A stretch of 61,381 bases of DNA, from NCBI GenBank assembly GCA_038326725.1, contig JBBQKI010000010.1:1-61381 (forward strand), in the 5' to 3' direction. The DNA is from JBBQKI01 sp038326725 (GTDB lineage Bacteria > Bacteroidota > Bacteroidia > Flavobacteriales > Flavobacteriaceae). This document shows, in pieces, positions 42,169 through 51,641 of this stretch. Below the pieces are notes generated by a model. That model was not told the origin of the DNA. It saw nothing but the letters and a program-made list of their open reading frames with translations, and made no database searches. Position numbers and translations under genes: made by a program. The stretch's first letter is position 1, and every line of letters begins with the position of its first letter.

Positions 42169-43713
42169 ATGAGTATTTTTGCTGAACCAACACTTCCTCA
42201 AATGCAAGAAACCCATTATATAAGTACCGAAGTCTTAGATTTAAGTTCCATTAAAGAAATCCTCGAAACTCATAAAATTCTCGAGCTTTCTGAAGAAGCA
42301 CAATTGAACATCAAAAAATCGCGGGAATATCTTGATGAAAAAATTAAGAATGATGACACCCCAATTTATGGCATTAATACCGGGTTTGGCGCGCTGTGCA
42401 ATGTCAAGATTTCTAATGAAAACCTTTCAAAACTGCAAGAAAATTTGGTGATGTCCCACGCCTGTGGCACCGGCGAACTTGTTCCGAAACCTATAATAAA
42501 ACTGATGCTTTTGTTGAAGATACAATCGCTGAGCTACGGATACAGCGGGGTGCAGGTAGAAACAGTACAAAGACTTATCGATTTTTACAATCATGATGTC
42601 CTTCCCGTAATTTACACCCAAGGTAGTTTAGGCGCTTCGGGAGATTTGGCGCCATTGGCCCATCTTTCCTTGCCTCTTTTGGGAAAAGGCGAAGTTTATT
42701 TTGAGGAAAAAATAGTTGCAGCTCAAGAAATACTGGAAAAATTGAACTGGCAACCCATAAAACTCCAAGCCAAAGAAGGCCTTGCGCTTTTAAATGGTAC
42801 CCAATTTATGAGTGCCTATGGGGTTTACTGTTTGCTGAAAAGTTTTAAATTATCCTATTTGGCGGATTTAATCGGCGCCATTTCCATCGATGCTTTCGAT
42901 TGCAACATGAGCCCTTTCAATGCTTTGGTACATTTGGTTCGACCCCACCGGGGCCAAGTAAAAACAGCTGAGCATATTTTGGAATTTTTGGAAGGAAGTG
43001 AAATTGGACTTTCCGAAAAGAAAAACGTACAAGATCCCTATTCGTTCCGATGCATCCCACAAGTTCATGGCGCAACAAAGGACACGCTGTATTTTGTGCA
43101 GAAAACCTTCAAAACCGAAATAAATTCGGTTACCGATAACCCAAATATTTTTTTAAAAGAAGATTTGATTATTTCCGGCGGCAATTTCCACGGCCAACCC
43201 TTGGCGCTGGCTTTTGATTATTTGGCTATTGCCATGGCAGAACTTGGTAGCATTTCCGAAAGAAGGACCTATCAATTGGTTTCCGGTCAACGGGAACTTC
43301 CGGTTTTTTTGGTGAACAACCCCGGCTTGAACAGTGGGTTTATGATCCCCCAATACACCGCCGCTAGCATCGTTAGTCAGAACAAACAGTTGTGTAATCC
43401 TGCTTCTGTAGATTCAATAGTGTCTTCAAACGGGCAAGAGGACCACGTTAGCATGGGCGCAAACGGCGCGACCAAATGCCTGCGGGTCTTGGAAAATTTG
43501 GAAACCATTCTTGCAATTGAATTGATGAATGCTTCACAAGCTTTGAAATTTCGGGAACCCAAAAAATCTTCTCCTTTTATTGAGTCATTTTTAAAACCTT
43601 ATCGTACCAATGTGTCTTTTATGGAAAATGACCGGGTGCTAGCTGAGGATATTCACTCGAGTATCGCGTTTCTGCAATCTTTGGATATTGATGGGGATAT
43701 TATTTTTTCTTGA
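42169..43713 (+). CDS. hutH: Histidine ammonia-lyase or related aromatic amino acid lyase
   Basis: The 514-residue protein has the MIO prosthetic-group triad A156-S157-G158 in GSLGASGDLAPLAHLSLPLL. YGINTGFGALCNV and the FxxxxNP-like segment VTDNPNIFL fit HAL. QEDHVSMGANGA is a further family signature. HAL makes urocanate and ammonia from histidine. The other hut genes are not nearby, so the lyase may serve another pathway; tyrosine or phenylalanine lyases have a different selectivity residue. The first 11 codons could be skipped, since a second ATG begins MQETHYISTEVLDL. Confidence 0.9.
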   Translation: MSIFAEPTLPQMQETHYISTEVLDLSSIKEILETHKILELSEEAQLNIKKSREYLDEKIKNDDTPIYGINTGFGALCNVKISNENLSKLQENLVMSHACGTGELVPKPIIKLMLLLKIQSLSYGYSGVQVETVQRLIDFYNHDVLPVIYTQGSLGASGDLAPLAHLSLPLLGKGEVYFEEKIVAAQEILEKLNWQPIKLQAKEGLALLNGTQFMSAYGVYCLLKSFKLSYLADLIGAISIDAFDCNMSPFNALVHLVRPHRGQVKTAEHILEFLEGSEIGLSEKKNVQDPYSFRCIPQVHGATKDTLYFVQKTFKTEINSVTDNPNIFLKEDLIISGGNFHGQPLALAFDYLAIAMAELGSISERRTYQLVSGQRELPVFLVNNPGLNSGFMIPQYTAASIVSQNKQLCNPASVDSIVSSNGQEDHVSMGANGATKCLRVLENLETILAIELMNASQALKFREPKKSSPFIESFLKPYRTNVSFMENDRVLAEDIHSSIAFLQSLDIDGDIIFS

Positions 43714-43717
43714 ATGC

Positions 43718-44086
43718 TTATTTTTTTTCCACCATTGAGTTTACCCAATTTTTGGCATCGGCCAAGGAAGTGAAGTGCCGAAACGGGAATTTCATGAAAA
43801 TCTTTTCAATTTTAATGTTGGATATTTGATTTTCCTTTGTTGTTACCACTGCAAATGCTGCTAAATTTTCTATTTTATAAGTTTCCAAATACACCAGTGG
43901 ATTTACCCCGTATGAGTTTATCCGATGGGTGATGTACCCAAAAGGTCTGCTTTTAAAATAGGTTTTCGAAATTTCCACCAAATCCTCGTTAAATTCGGGG
44001 ATTACGGTAATGCCATCTTTCATTACGGCTATTACATAATTCCGGAACACTTTTATCTCTCCAAAAGGGTATTGTAAAGTTTTCAT
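43718..44086 (-). CDS. Conserved hypothetical protein, STAS/SpoIIAA-like fold possible
   Basis: The 122-residue cytoplasmic protein alternates strands and helices: FRNYVIAVMKDGITVIPEFN, PFGYITHRINSYGVNPLVYL, ENLAAFAVVTTKEN, FRHFTSLADAKNWVNS. The order resembles SpoIIAA-like/STAS domains, but no phosphorylatable Ser can be picked with confidence. It lies downstream of the clpC terminator on the same strand and converges with hutH, leaving a 4-base gap. Function unknown. Confidence 0.65.
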   Translation of the reverse strand: MKTLQYPFGEIKVFRNYVIAVMKDGITVIPEFNEDLVEISKTYFKSRPFGYITHRINSYGVNPLVYLETYKIENLAAFAVVTTKENQISNIKIEKIFMKFPFRHFTSLADAKNWVNSMVEKK

Positions 44087-44184
44087 TTCACGCTATTAAT
44101 TTTTGGGAGCTATTAATGTAACGATTTTTAGAGAAATTGAACTGTGCGGAAAGATAACTTTAAGAAAAACGGTTTCATTTGAAC

Positions 44185-44217
44185 AAAAAAAAACCTACGA
44201 TTCCGTAGGTTTTTTTT
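44185..44217 (-). terminator. clpC terminator overlapping the end of the coding region
   Basis: AACCTACG and CGTAGGTT, flanked by long A and T runs, form a stem of up to 14 bp with loop ATTC. The last six sense codons and the TAG stop (44197-44195) of clpC lie within this hairpin. Confidence 0.85.
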
Positions 44218-46747
44218 GCTTCTTGATCTTTATCTTGAGCTCGTTCGAGGCTTCATCTAAATCCATCGTAATGCTGTCGCCTTCTTTCAGGTTGCTGTTG
44301 ATTATTTCTTCAGCCAGCGAGTCTTCAATATATTTCTGAATGGCTCGCTTTAAAGGCCTCGCCCCATATTGTTTATCAAATCCTTTATCGGCTATATAAT
44401 CTTTCGCTTTATCGGTTAAGGTTAATTTATAGCCGATTTCGTTAATTCGCTCAAAAAGTTTATCGAGTTCAATATCAATGATTCTATGGATATCCTCCCT
44501 TTCCAAAGGATTGAAAACCATAACATCGTCCACGCGGTTCAAAAATTCCGGTGCAAAGGTTTTCTTTAGGGCATTTTCAATAACACTTTTGGTGTGCGAT
44601 TCTTCTTGGCTTTTCTGTGCGGCCGTTCCAAAACCAACGCCCTGTCCAAAATCCTTCAATTGGCGTGCGCCAATGTTTGAGGTCATAATTATTATGGTAT
44701 TCCGAAAATCTATTTTACGACCCAAACTATCGGTTAAATACCCATCATCCAAAACTTGCAACAACATATTGAAAACATCGGGATGGGCTTTTTCAATTTC
44801 ATCCAATAATAAAACCGCATAAGGTTTTCTTCGGATTTTTTCTGTCAATTGCCCGCCTTCTTCATAACCAACATATCCGGGAGGAGCGCCAACCAAACGC
44901 GAGATTGAAAATTTTTCCATATACTCGCTCATATCAATACGTACCAAAGCGGTATCGGAATCGAACAATTCGCGGGCCAGTACTTTTGCCAATTGGGTTT
45001 TTCCAACCCCGGTTTGTCCAAGGAAAATAAAAGAACCGATTGGCCTGTTAGGGTCTTTTAAACCCGCTCGGTTTCTCTGAATCGCTTTCACAACTTTCGA
45101 AACCGCTTCGTCCTGCCCGATTACTTTTCCTTTGATTCGGTCGGGGAGGGCTGCTAGTTTGGTGCTTTCTGTTTGCGCAATTCTGTTTACGGGAATTCCG
45201 GTCATCATCGATACCACTTCCGCTACATCACTTTCGGTAACGGTTTCTTTATTTAATTTGGAATCTTTTTCCCAGATTTCCTGTTCAATAGCCAATTCCT
45301 TTTCAAGGTTTTTTTCATCATCGCGAAGCTTTGCGGCTTCTTCATACTTCTGTTTTTTAACCACGGAATTTTTTAAGTCACGGACTTCTTCTAGGTTTTT
45401 TTCAATTTTTAATATCTTTTCCGGAACGTGGATGTTAGTAATATGAACCCGTGAACCCACTTCGTCCAAAGCATCGATAGCCTTGTCCGGCAGGAAGCGT
45501 TCCGTCATGTAACGGTTTGTAAGCTTTACGCAAGCATTGATTGCCTCATCAGTATATATTACGTTATGGTGCGATTCGTACTTGTCTTTTATATTGTTAA
45601 GAATTTCAATAGTTTCCTCAACGGTAGTGGGCTCTACCAAAACTTTTTGGAAACGTCTTTCCAAAGCCCCGTCCTTTTCAATATACTGTCTATATTCATC
45701 AAGAGTTGTGGCACCAATACATTGGATTTCGCCCCGTGCCAAAGCAGGTTTGAACATATTGGAAGCATCCAATGACCCTGTAGCGCCACCGGCACCAACT
45801 ATGGTGTGGATTTCATCAATAAAAAGGATAATATCATCATTTTTTTCAAGTTCGTTCATCACGGCTTTCATCCGCTCTTCAAACTGGCCGCGATATTTTG
45901 TGCCGGCAACAAGGCTCGCCAAATCCAATGTTACCACGCGTTTGTCATATAAAATACGGGAAACTTTTCGTTGAATAATCCGCAGTGCCAATCCTTCTGC
46001 AATGGCCGATTTCCCCACGCCGGGCTCGCCAATTAGCAACGGATTGTTCTTTTTGCGGCGGCTCAGGATTTGCGAAACCCTTTGTATTTCACTTTCACGT
46101 CCCACCACGGGATCAAGTTTTCCCTCTTCCGCAAGGGTTGTTAAATCCCTACCGAAATTATCCAAAACAGGGGTTTTGGATTTTTTGTTGGATTTTGCAG
46201 TAGCTCCCGTAAATAGGTTCTCTTTATTTCCTTCATCGGGGGTAAGATCGTCCTCGTTAGGGAACGATTCTGCGCGGGGGGTTTCTATATAATCGTCATC
46301 ATTTGTTATCATAAGTTTGAACTGGTCTTTTACCACGTCATAATCCACTTTCATTTTGTTCAACAATTTTGTTGTTGGGTCGTTTTCGTTTCTAAGGATG
46401 CAAAGCAGCAAATGCGCTGTGTTTATGGAAGCACTTTGAAATAGTTTTGCTTCCAAAAAGGTTGTTTTTAAAGCCCTTTCCGCTTGACGGGTCAAGTGTA
46501 GGTTCTTTTTGTCGTTGGTACTGGGCACGGTTCCCGAATTGGCCGGGCTTAAGATCTCGACCTTTCTCCTCAAGTGGTTTAGGTCTATTTCCAGGGCGCT
46601 CAAAATGGTAACGGCCTTGCCATTGCCGTCGCGCAAAAGGCCAAGCATCAAGTGTTCGGTGCCAATGAAATCGTGGCCCAAGCGCAAGGCTTCTTCCTTG
46701 CTGAAGGCTATTACATCTTTAACTCTGGGGGAAAAATTATCATCCAT
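44195..46747 (-). CDS. clpC: Clp protease ATP-binding subunit ClpC
   Basis: The 850-residue AAA+ unfoldase has two N-terminal Clp repeats (FSPRVKDVIAFSKEEALRLG, HDFIGTEHLMLGLLRD). Walker A of D1 is GEPGVGKSA and of D2 is GQTGVGKTQ. The UVR-like middle domain (KYEEAAKLRDDEKNLEKEL) marks it as ClpC rather than ClpA. It should feed substrates to ClpP, which is not in the window. It is divergent from gyrA with a 260-base gap that holds no ORF; no clear -7 box was found for either gene. The terminator overlaps its last codons. Confidence 0.96.
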   Translation of the reverse strand: MDDNFSPRVKDVIAFSKEEALRLGHDFIGTEHLMLGLLRDGNGKAVTILSALEIDLNHLRRKVEILSPANSGTVPSTNDKKNLHLTRQAERALKTTFLEAKLFQSASINTAHLLLCILRNENDPTTKLLNKMKVDYDVVKDQFKLMITNDDDYIETPRAESFPNEDDLTPDEGNKENLFTGATAKSNKKSKTPVLDNFGRDLTTLAEEGKLDPVVGRESEIQRVSQILSRRKKNNPLLIGEPGVGKSAIAEGLALRIIQRKVSRILYDKRVVTLDLASLVAGTKYRGQFEERMKAVMNELEKNDDIILFIDEIHTIVGAGGATGSLDASNMFKPALARGEIQCIGATTLDEYRQYIEKDGALERRFQKVLVEPTTVEETIEILNNIKDKYESHHNVIYTDEAINACVKLTNRYMTERFLPDKAIDALDEVGSRVHITNIHVPEKILKIEKNLEEVRDLKNSVVKKQKYEEAAKLRDDEKNLEKELAIEQEIWEKDSKLNKETVTESDVAEVVSMMTGIPVNRIAQTESTKLAALPDRIKGKVIGQDEAVSKVVKAIQRNRAGLKDPNRPIGSFIFLGQTGVGKTQLAKVLARELFDSDTALVRIDMSEYMEKFSISRLVGAPPGYVGYEEGGQLTEKIRRKPYAVLLLDEIEKAHPDVFNMLLQVLDDGYLTDSLGRKIDFRNTIIIMTSNIGARQLKDFGQGVGFGTAAQKSQEESHTKSVIENALKKTFAPEFLNRVDDVMVFNPLEREDIHRIIDIELDKLFERINEIGYKLTLTDKAKDYIADKGFDKQYGARPLKRAIQKYIEDSLAEEIINSNLKEGDSITMDLDEASNELKIKIKKQKKPTES

Positions 46748-47007
46748 ATTTGAAATCCTATCTGTCTAAAAATACTAAATTATAATACGGTATGGCAAAA
46801 ACTATTCCTAATTTTATTCAACTCCTTGGTAAAAGGACAAAATAAACCCCGAAAATCAAAGCATAAAAACGCATACTTATCAACGGCTAAACACGCCATT
46901 TTTGTTAATAAATTCGTGAATAACCAATACTATAAACAAGGGCTAAACCCTAAGAAAAACGTATCTTGCTTCACTTAAAAAAATAACGATAATTCAAGTA
47001 TATTTTT

Positions 47008-49536
47008 ATGGCTGAAGGCGAGATAATTATCCCCATTAATATTGAAGATGAAATGAAATCATCCTACATCGATTATTCGATGTCGGTCATTGTGTCACGT
47101 GCCCTGCCCGATGTGCGCGATGGGATGAAACCCGTACACAGAAGGGTTTTGTTCGGAATGTACGAACTTGGCGTTCGCGCTACGGGCGCCCATAAAAAAT
47201 CTGCGCGTATCGTGGGGGAGGTTTTGGGTAAATACCACCCACACGGTGATACCTCGGTTTATGACGCCATGGTACGGATGGCGCAGCAATGGAGCCTTCG
47301 TTATATGCTCGTGGATGGGCAAGGGAATTTCGGTTCCGTTGATGGCGACAGCCCTGCGGCAATGCGATATACCGAAGCCCGTATGCAAAAGATTTCCGAA
47401 GATATGCTTGCCGATATCGACAAGGAAACCGTGGACCATCAACTCAATTTTGATGATACCCTGCAAGAACCCACCGTGCTTCCCACAAGAATTCCGGGCT
47501 TGCTTATCAACGGTGCCTCCGGTATCGCCGTAGGAATGGCTACCAATATGCCTCCCCACAATTTAACCGAAGTGGTGGATGGAATTCTGGCTTATATTGA
47601 AGATAACGACATTGACATTGATGGCTTGATGCAATTTGTAAAAGCCCCTGATTTCCCAACCGGCGGAATTATTTACGGCTATGAAGGGGTGCGGGAAGCT
47701 TTTCATACCGGCCGTGGCCGTATCGTGATGCGCGCAAAAGCTGGCTTTGAGGAAATTAACGGCCGCGAGCATATTATCGTCACCGAGATTCCTTACCAAG
47801 TCAACAAGGCGGAAATGATCAAGAAAACTGCCGAACTTGTAAATGACAAAAAAATAGAGGGCATTGCCAACATCCGCGATGAGAGCGACCGAAATGGAAT
47901 GCGCATTGTTTATATTTTAAAGCGAGATGCCATTCCCAACATTGTTTTAAATACCCTTTACAAATATACTGCCCTTCAATCCAGTTTTAGTGTGAACAAT
48001 ATTGCTTTGGTAAAGGGAAGGCCGCAAATGCTGAACTTGAAACAGCTTATCCATTATTTTGTGGAGCATAGGCATGAAGTGGTAGTGCGCCGTACTGAAT
48101 ATTTATTGCGTAAAGCCGAAGAGCGGGCCCATATTTTGGAAGGGTTGATTATTGCTTCCGATAATATCGATGAAGTTATCCGGATTATCCGAGCCTCCGC
48201 GAATGCCGATGTTGCCCGCGAAAGTTTGATGCAGACTTTTAAACTTTCAGAAATACAGGCTAAGGCAATAGTGGAAATGCGCTTACGTCAATTAACAGGT
48301 CTGGAACAGGACAAATTGCGAAGTGAATATGAGGAATTAATGAAAACCATTGAAGATTATAAAGATATCCTTGCCAAAAAAGAGCGAAGGATGGAGATAA
48401 TCAAGGAAGAACTTCGTGATGTAAAATATAAGTATGGCGACGAACGCCGATCGGTTATTGAATATTCCGGGGGAGATGTTAGCATCACCGACCTTATTGC
48501 GGATGAAAACGTGGTGATCACTATTTCCCATGCAGGTTACATAAAGCGGACTTCACTAACGGAGTACAAAACCCAAAATAGGGGCGGGGTGGGCCAAAAA
48601 GCTTCCGCCACAAGGAATGAAGATTTCCTTGAGCACCTTTTTGTAGGTACCAACCATCAATATATGCTTTTCTTCACTCAAAAAGGGAAGTGTTTTTGGA
48701 TGCGCGTTTTTGAAATTCCCGAAGGCGCCAGAACGTCAAAGGGAAGGGCAATCCAGAATTTAATAAATATAGAATCCGATGATAAAGTGAAAGCTTTTAT
48801 CTGTACTCAAGATTTGAAAGCTGAAGATTACATCAATAGCCATTATGTAATTATGGCCACTAAAAAAGGGCAGGTGAAGAAAACGCCTTTGGAGCAATAT
48901 TCACGGCCTCGCGCCAATGGAATAAACGCCATCACAATAAAAGATGGTGATGAACTTTTGGAAGCAAAACTTACCACAGGCGATAGCCAAGTTATGATTG
49001 CTGTAAAATCAGGTAAAGCCGTTCGTTTTGAAGAAGGCAAGACCCGACCGATGGGGCGGAATGCTTCCGGTGTACGCGGGATAACCCTAGGTAGCAAAAC
49101 CGACGAAGTTATCGGGATGATTGCGGTTAACGATCCTAAAACCGATATTTTGGTAGTCTCTGAAAATGGCTACGGCAAGCGTTCTTCCATAGACGATTAC
49201 CGTATCACAAATCGTGGAGGCAAAGGTGTGAAGACTATTAATATTACCGAAAAAACAGGTAAATTAGTTGCTATTAAAAACGTGGTTGAAAATGATGACC
49301 TAATGATCATCAACAAATCCGGTATCGCCATACGGATGGCCGTTGAAGACCTTCGAGTGATGGGCCGCGCCACCCAAGGGGTAAGGTTGATAAAAGTGCG
49401 TCAAGATGATGCCATCGCTGCAGTTGCAAAGGCTATGAAAGATGATGAAACAGTAGAAACGGTTTTGGAAGAAAATGAAAGTGAAGATGGCACTACTCTT
49501 GATAATCCGGAAACACAAACTGAAAACAACGAATAA
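47008..49536 (+). CDS. gyrA: DNA gyrase subunit A
   Basis: The 842-residue protein has the catalytic tyrosine Y121 in AAMRYTEARM. The quinolone region reads KYHPHGDTSVYDAM, with Thr82 at the place of E. coli Ser83. The C-terminal beta-pinwheel has several Gly-Arg motifs, including NRGGVGQKAS and NRGGKGVKT, that act as the gyrase box, followed by an acidic tail. It introduces negative supercoils with GyrB, whose gene is elsewhere. Thr at this site is, as far as I recall, normal for flavobacteria and not by itself a resistance mark. Confidence 0.96.
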   Translation: MAEGEIIIPINIEDEMKSSYIDYSMSVIVSRALPDVRDGMKPVHRRVLFGMYELGVRATGAHKKSARIVGEVLGKYHPHGDTSVYDAMVRMAQQWSLRYMLVDGQGNFGSVDGDSPAAMRYTEARMQKISEDMLADIDKETVDHQLNFDDTLQEPTVLPTRIPGLLINGASGIAVGMATNMPPHNLTEVVDGILAYIEDNDIDIDGLMQFVKAPDFPTGGIIYGYEGVREAFHTGRGRIVMRAKAGFEEINGREHIIVTEIPYQVNKAEMIKKTAELVNDKKIEGIANIRDESDRNGMRIVYILKRDAIPNIVLNTLYKYTALQSSFSVNNIALVKGRPQMLNLKQLIHYFVEHRHEVVVRRTEYLLRKAEERAHILEGLIIASDNIDEVIRIIRASANADVARESLMQTFKLSEIQAKAIVEMRLRQLTGLEQDKLRSEYEELMKTIEDYKDILAKKERRMEIIKEELRDVKYKYGDERRSVIEYSGGDVSITDLIADENVVITISHAGYIKRTSLTEYKTQNRGGVGQKASATRNEDFLEHLFVGTNHQYMLFFTQKGKCFWMRVFEIPEGARTSKGRAIQNLINIESDDKVKAFICTQDLKAEDYINSHYVIMATKKGQVKKTPLEQYSRPRANGINAITIKDGDELLEAKLTTGDSQVMIAVKSGKAVRFEEGKTRPMGRNASGVRGITLGSKTDEVIGMIAVNDPKTDILVVSENGYGKRSSIDDYRITNRGGKGVKTINITEKTGKLVAIKNVVENDDLMIINKSGIAIRMAVEDLRVMGRATQGVRLIKVRQDDAIAAVAKAMKDDETVETVLEENESEDGTTLDNPETQTENNE

Positions 49537-49547
49537 AAATTTAAACG

Positions 49548-50816
49548 ATGAAAAAACAAATATTAGTAGTTGGCCTTTTATTGATTTCTGCCGTATTGTT
49601 TGGCCAGAAAAAGGAAATTAAAAAAGCAGAAAAAGCAAATAGCGATAGCAAATTTGCAGAAGCAATCACTAACTTAAATGCGGCGGAAGGCCTGCTTTCG
49701 GGGGCTGATAATGATACAAAAGCCCAATTTTATGCCGCCAAGGGCGAGGCTTATTTGGGCAGTGCGGGCACTGATTTTGCCAAACTCAAAATTGCAGCTG
49801 AATCTTATAGTAAGGCAGTAGAACTTGATCCTTCAAATAAGCTTGCCGCACAAATGGAAAACGGGTTGATAAATTTGAGGGCAAAACTCGTAAACGATGC
49901 CATTAAAGATCAGGATGCCGATAGGTTTTCCCTTGCATCGGAAAAACTTTACACAAGTTATATGATAACCAAAAGGGACACTTCGGATCTATTTTATGCA
50001 GCAAACAATGCATATAATGCCAAAGAGATCGATAAGGCAACTCAATACTACCAAACCCTTTTAGATTTAGGATTTAGTGGAGCAACCAAAGATTTTGTTG
50101 CCACCAACAAGGCGACCGGCGAAGTTCAGCCCTTTGATAACAAAAACATTAGAGATATTGCGGTTCGTTCGGGCGAGTATATTAAACCCGAAGAGCAAAT
50201 TACTTCTTCAAAAAGAGGGGAAATTTTACGCAGTTTGGCTTTTATTTATTTGGATAAAGGTGAAACCGAAAAGGCGAAAGGTTTAATAGAGAATGCCCGG
50301 GCTGAAAACCCCAATGATACCGGACTTATGAGTGCGGAGGCTGATTTAGCATACCGTAGTGGCGATACCAAAAAATTCAATACCCTGATGGAACAGATTG
50401 CGGCCTCGGACCCCACCAATCCAGAAGTATTTTACAATTTGGGAGTGGGCTATGCTGATGTTGGCGAAAATGAGAAAGCCCTTGGATATTTGAACAAAGC
50501 CCTCGAAATTAAACCCGATCATGATTCTGCCTTGATCAAAATCTCTTTGATAAAGCTTGGGGAAGAGGATACCATTAATGAAGAAATGAACAAGTTGGGA
50601 ACTTCATCAGCAGACAATAAACGTTATGATGCGTTGAAACAGAAAAAGGTGGATTTATATATTGAAGTTGCGCCCATTTTAGAAAAAGCTGCAGTCCTCC
50701 GCCCGGATGATATTGGAGTTTTACGGACATTAATGAATATGTACACCCAAATGGGAGATGAGGCAAAATCCGAAGTTTACCGGGTAAAACTTAAAGCTAT
50801 AGAAGGGGGCGAATAA
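49548..50816 (+). CDS. Secreted tetratricopeptide-repeat protein
   Basis: The 422-residue protein has a signal peptide (MKKQILVVGLLLISAVLFGQ) and TPR helices along its length, best seen in DPTNPEVFYNLGVGYADVGE and NEKALGYLNKALEIKPDHDS. It should be a periplasmic scaffold; partners are unknown. It starts 11 bases after the gyrA stop and so probably shares its transcript. A clear terminator follows. Confidence 0.85.
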   Translation: MKKQILVVGLLLISAVLFGQKKEIKKAEKANSDSKFAEAITNLNAAEGLLSGADNDTKAQFYAAKGEAYLGSAGTDFAKLKIAAESYSKAVELDPSNKLAAQMENGLINLRAKLVNDAIKDQDADRFSLASEKLYTSYMITKRDTSDLFYAANNAYNAKEIDKATQYYQTLLDLGFSGATKDFVATNKATGEVQPFDNKNIRDIAVRSGEYIKPEEQITSSKRGEILRSLAFIYLDKGETEKAKGLIENARAENPNDTGLMSAEADLAYRSGDTKKFNTLMEQIAASDPTNPEVFYNLGVGYADVGENEKALGYLNKALEIKPDHDSALIKISLIKLGEEDTINEEMNKLGTSSADNKRYDALKQKKVDLYIEVAPILEKAAVLRPDDIGVLRTLMNMYTQMGDEAKSEVYRVKLKAIEGGE

Positions 50817-50842
50817 CCCTTTCTGCATTTGTAATACTATAG

Positions 50843-50866
50843 ATCCCCGAGAAATTTTTCGGGGAT
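50843..50866. terminator. Terminator between TPR and NlpC/P60 genes
   Basis: ATCCCCGA/TCGGGGAT forms an 8-bp stem, extended by A/T pairs, followed by TTTTTTT. It lies between convergent genes. The left flank is not A-rich, so it works best for the plus strand. Confidence 0.82.
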
Positions 50867-50870
50867 TTTT

Positions 50871-51620
50871 TTATACAATACGTTTAATAACCCTTAGTTT
50901 ATGGGTGTGCCTTCGTGTTTCTGTATTGAATATTCCAGACTGGTCCAGCCGGTCTATCCGTACTTTTCCGTGGGCGTGAATAATGTAATTGTCCTTCATG
51001 ATAATCCCTACGTGGATAATATTTCCTTCTTCATTGTCAAAAAAAGCAAGGTCGCCGGGCTCGGTTTCCTCAATAAAGCCTAAAGCCTCCCCTTGCGTTG
51101 CCTGTTGGGATGCATCGCGGAGCAACCTATGCCCGTTCAATTTATAAACCATTTGGGTAAAACCACTGCAATCCAGTCCAAAAGGGGTTTTTCCGCCCCA
51201 TAAATAAGGGGAATTTATATACTGCAAAGCGGTTTCAATAAAGTTTTCTTTCCGATGTAAACCTGAAACGCTGCTGCCCTCAAAATGATGCTTTAAATAT
51301 GGGGCCGTATGTACGCTACTGCCCAAGCAAATGGAATGTAATTCTTTTTCTTCGTTTGCAACAAAATCCACAAAATCTGAAGAATAGGCAGGTGGTATCG
51401 ATTTTAGAATTGAATACTCATTTTCCTGCATCCCACTGAATTGTTTATTATCTATCCATCCTTCATAGCCATCAAAGTCCAAGCGGATGCGCGACCATTT
51501 CTTTTTGTGTTCCAAAACCTCAAAAAGCTCGCCATACAAAACCTGGCTCACCATTTCGGCCGTATCCATTGGTTCGGCACGTAACGGAACAACACTTAAA
51601 GTACAGATACCATATTTCAT
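50871..51620 (-). CDS. SH3-NlpC/P60 peptidoglycan endopeptidase-like protein
   Basis: The 249-residue protein has an N-terminal bacterial SH3 domain (about 1-60, ending WSRIRLDFDGYEGWIDN), a second SH3-like part, then an NlpC/P60 domain. The catalytic Cys is C151 in GLDCSGFTQMVY, H203 lies in IIHVGIIM, and a second conserved H follows in YIIHAHG. The family cleaves gamma-D-Glu-diamino-acid bonds of the cell wall. No signal peptide is seen, which fits the recycling type (YkfC-like) acting on cytoplasmic muropeptides. It is 21 bases downstream of the thiolase gene. Confidence 0.88.
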   Translation of the reverse strand: MKYGICTLSVVPLRAEPMDTAEMVSQVLYGELFEVLEHKKKWSRIRLDFDGYEGWIDNKQFSGMQENEYSILKSIPPAYSSDFVDFVANEEKELHSICLGSSVHTAPYLKHHFEGSSVSGLHRKENFIETALQYINSPYLWGGKTPFGLDCSGFTQMVYKLNGHRLLRDASQQATQGEALGFIEETEPGDLAFFDNEEGNIIHVGIIMKDNYIIHAHGKVRIDRLDQSGIFNTETRRHTHKLRVIKRIV

Positions 51621-51641
51621 TCGTGGGCTTTTGAAAGATGT

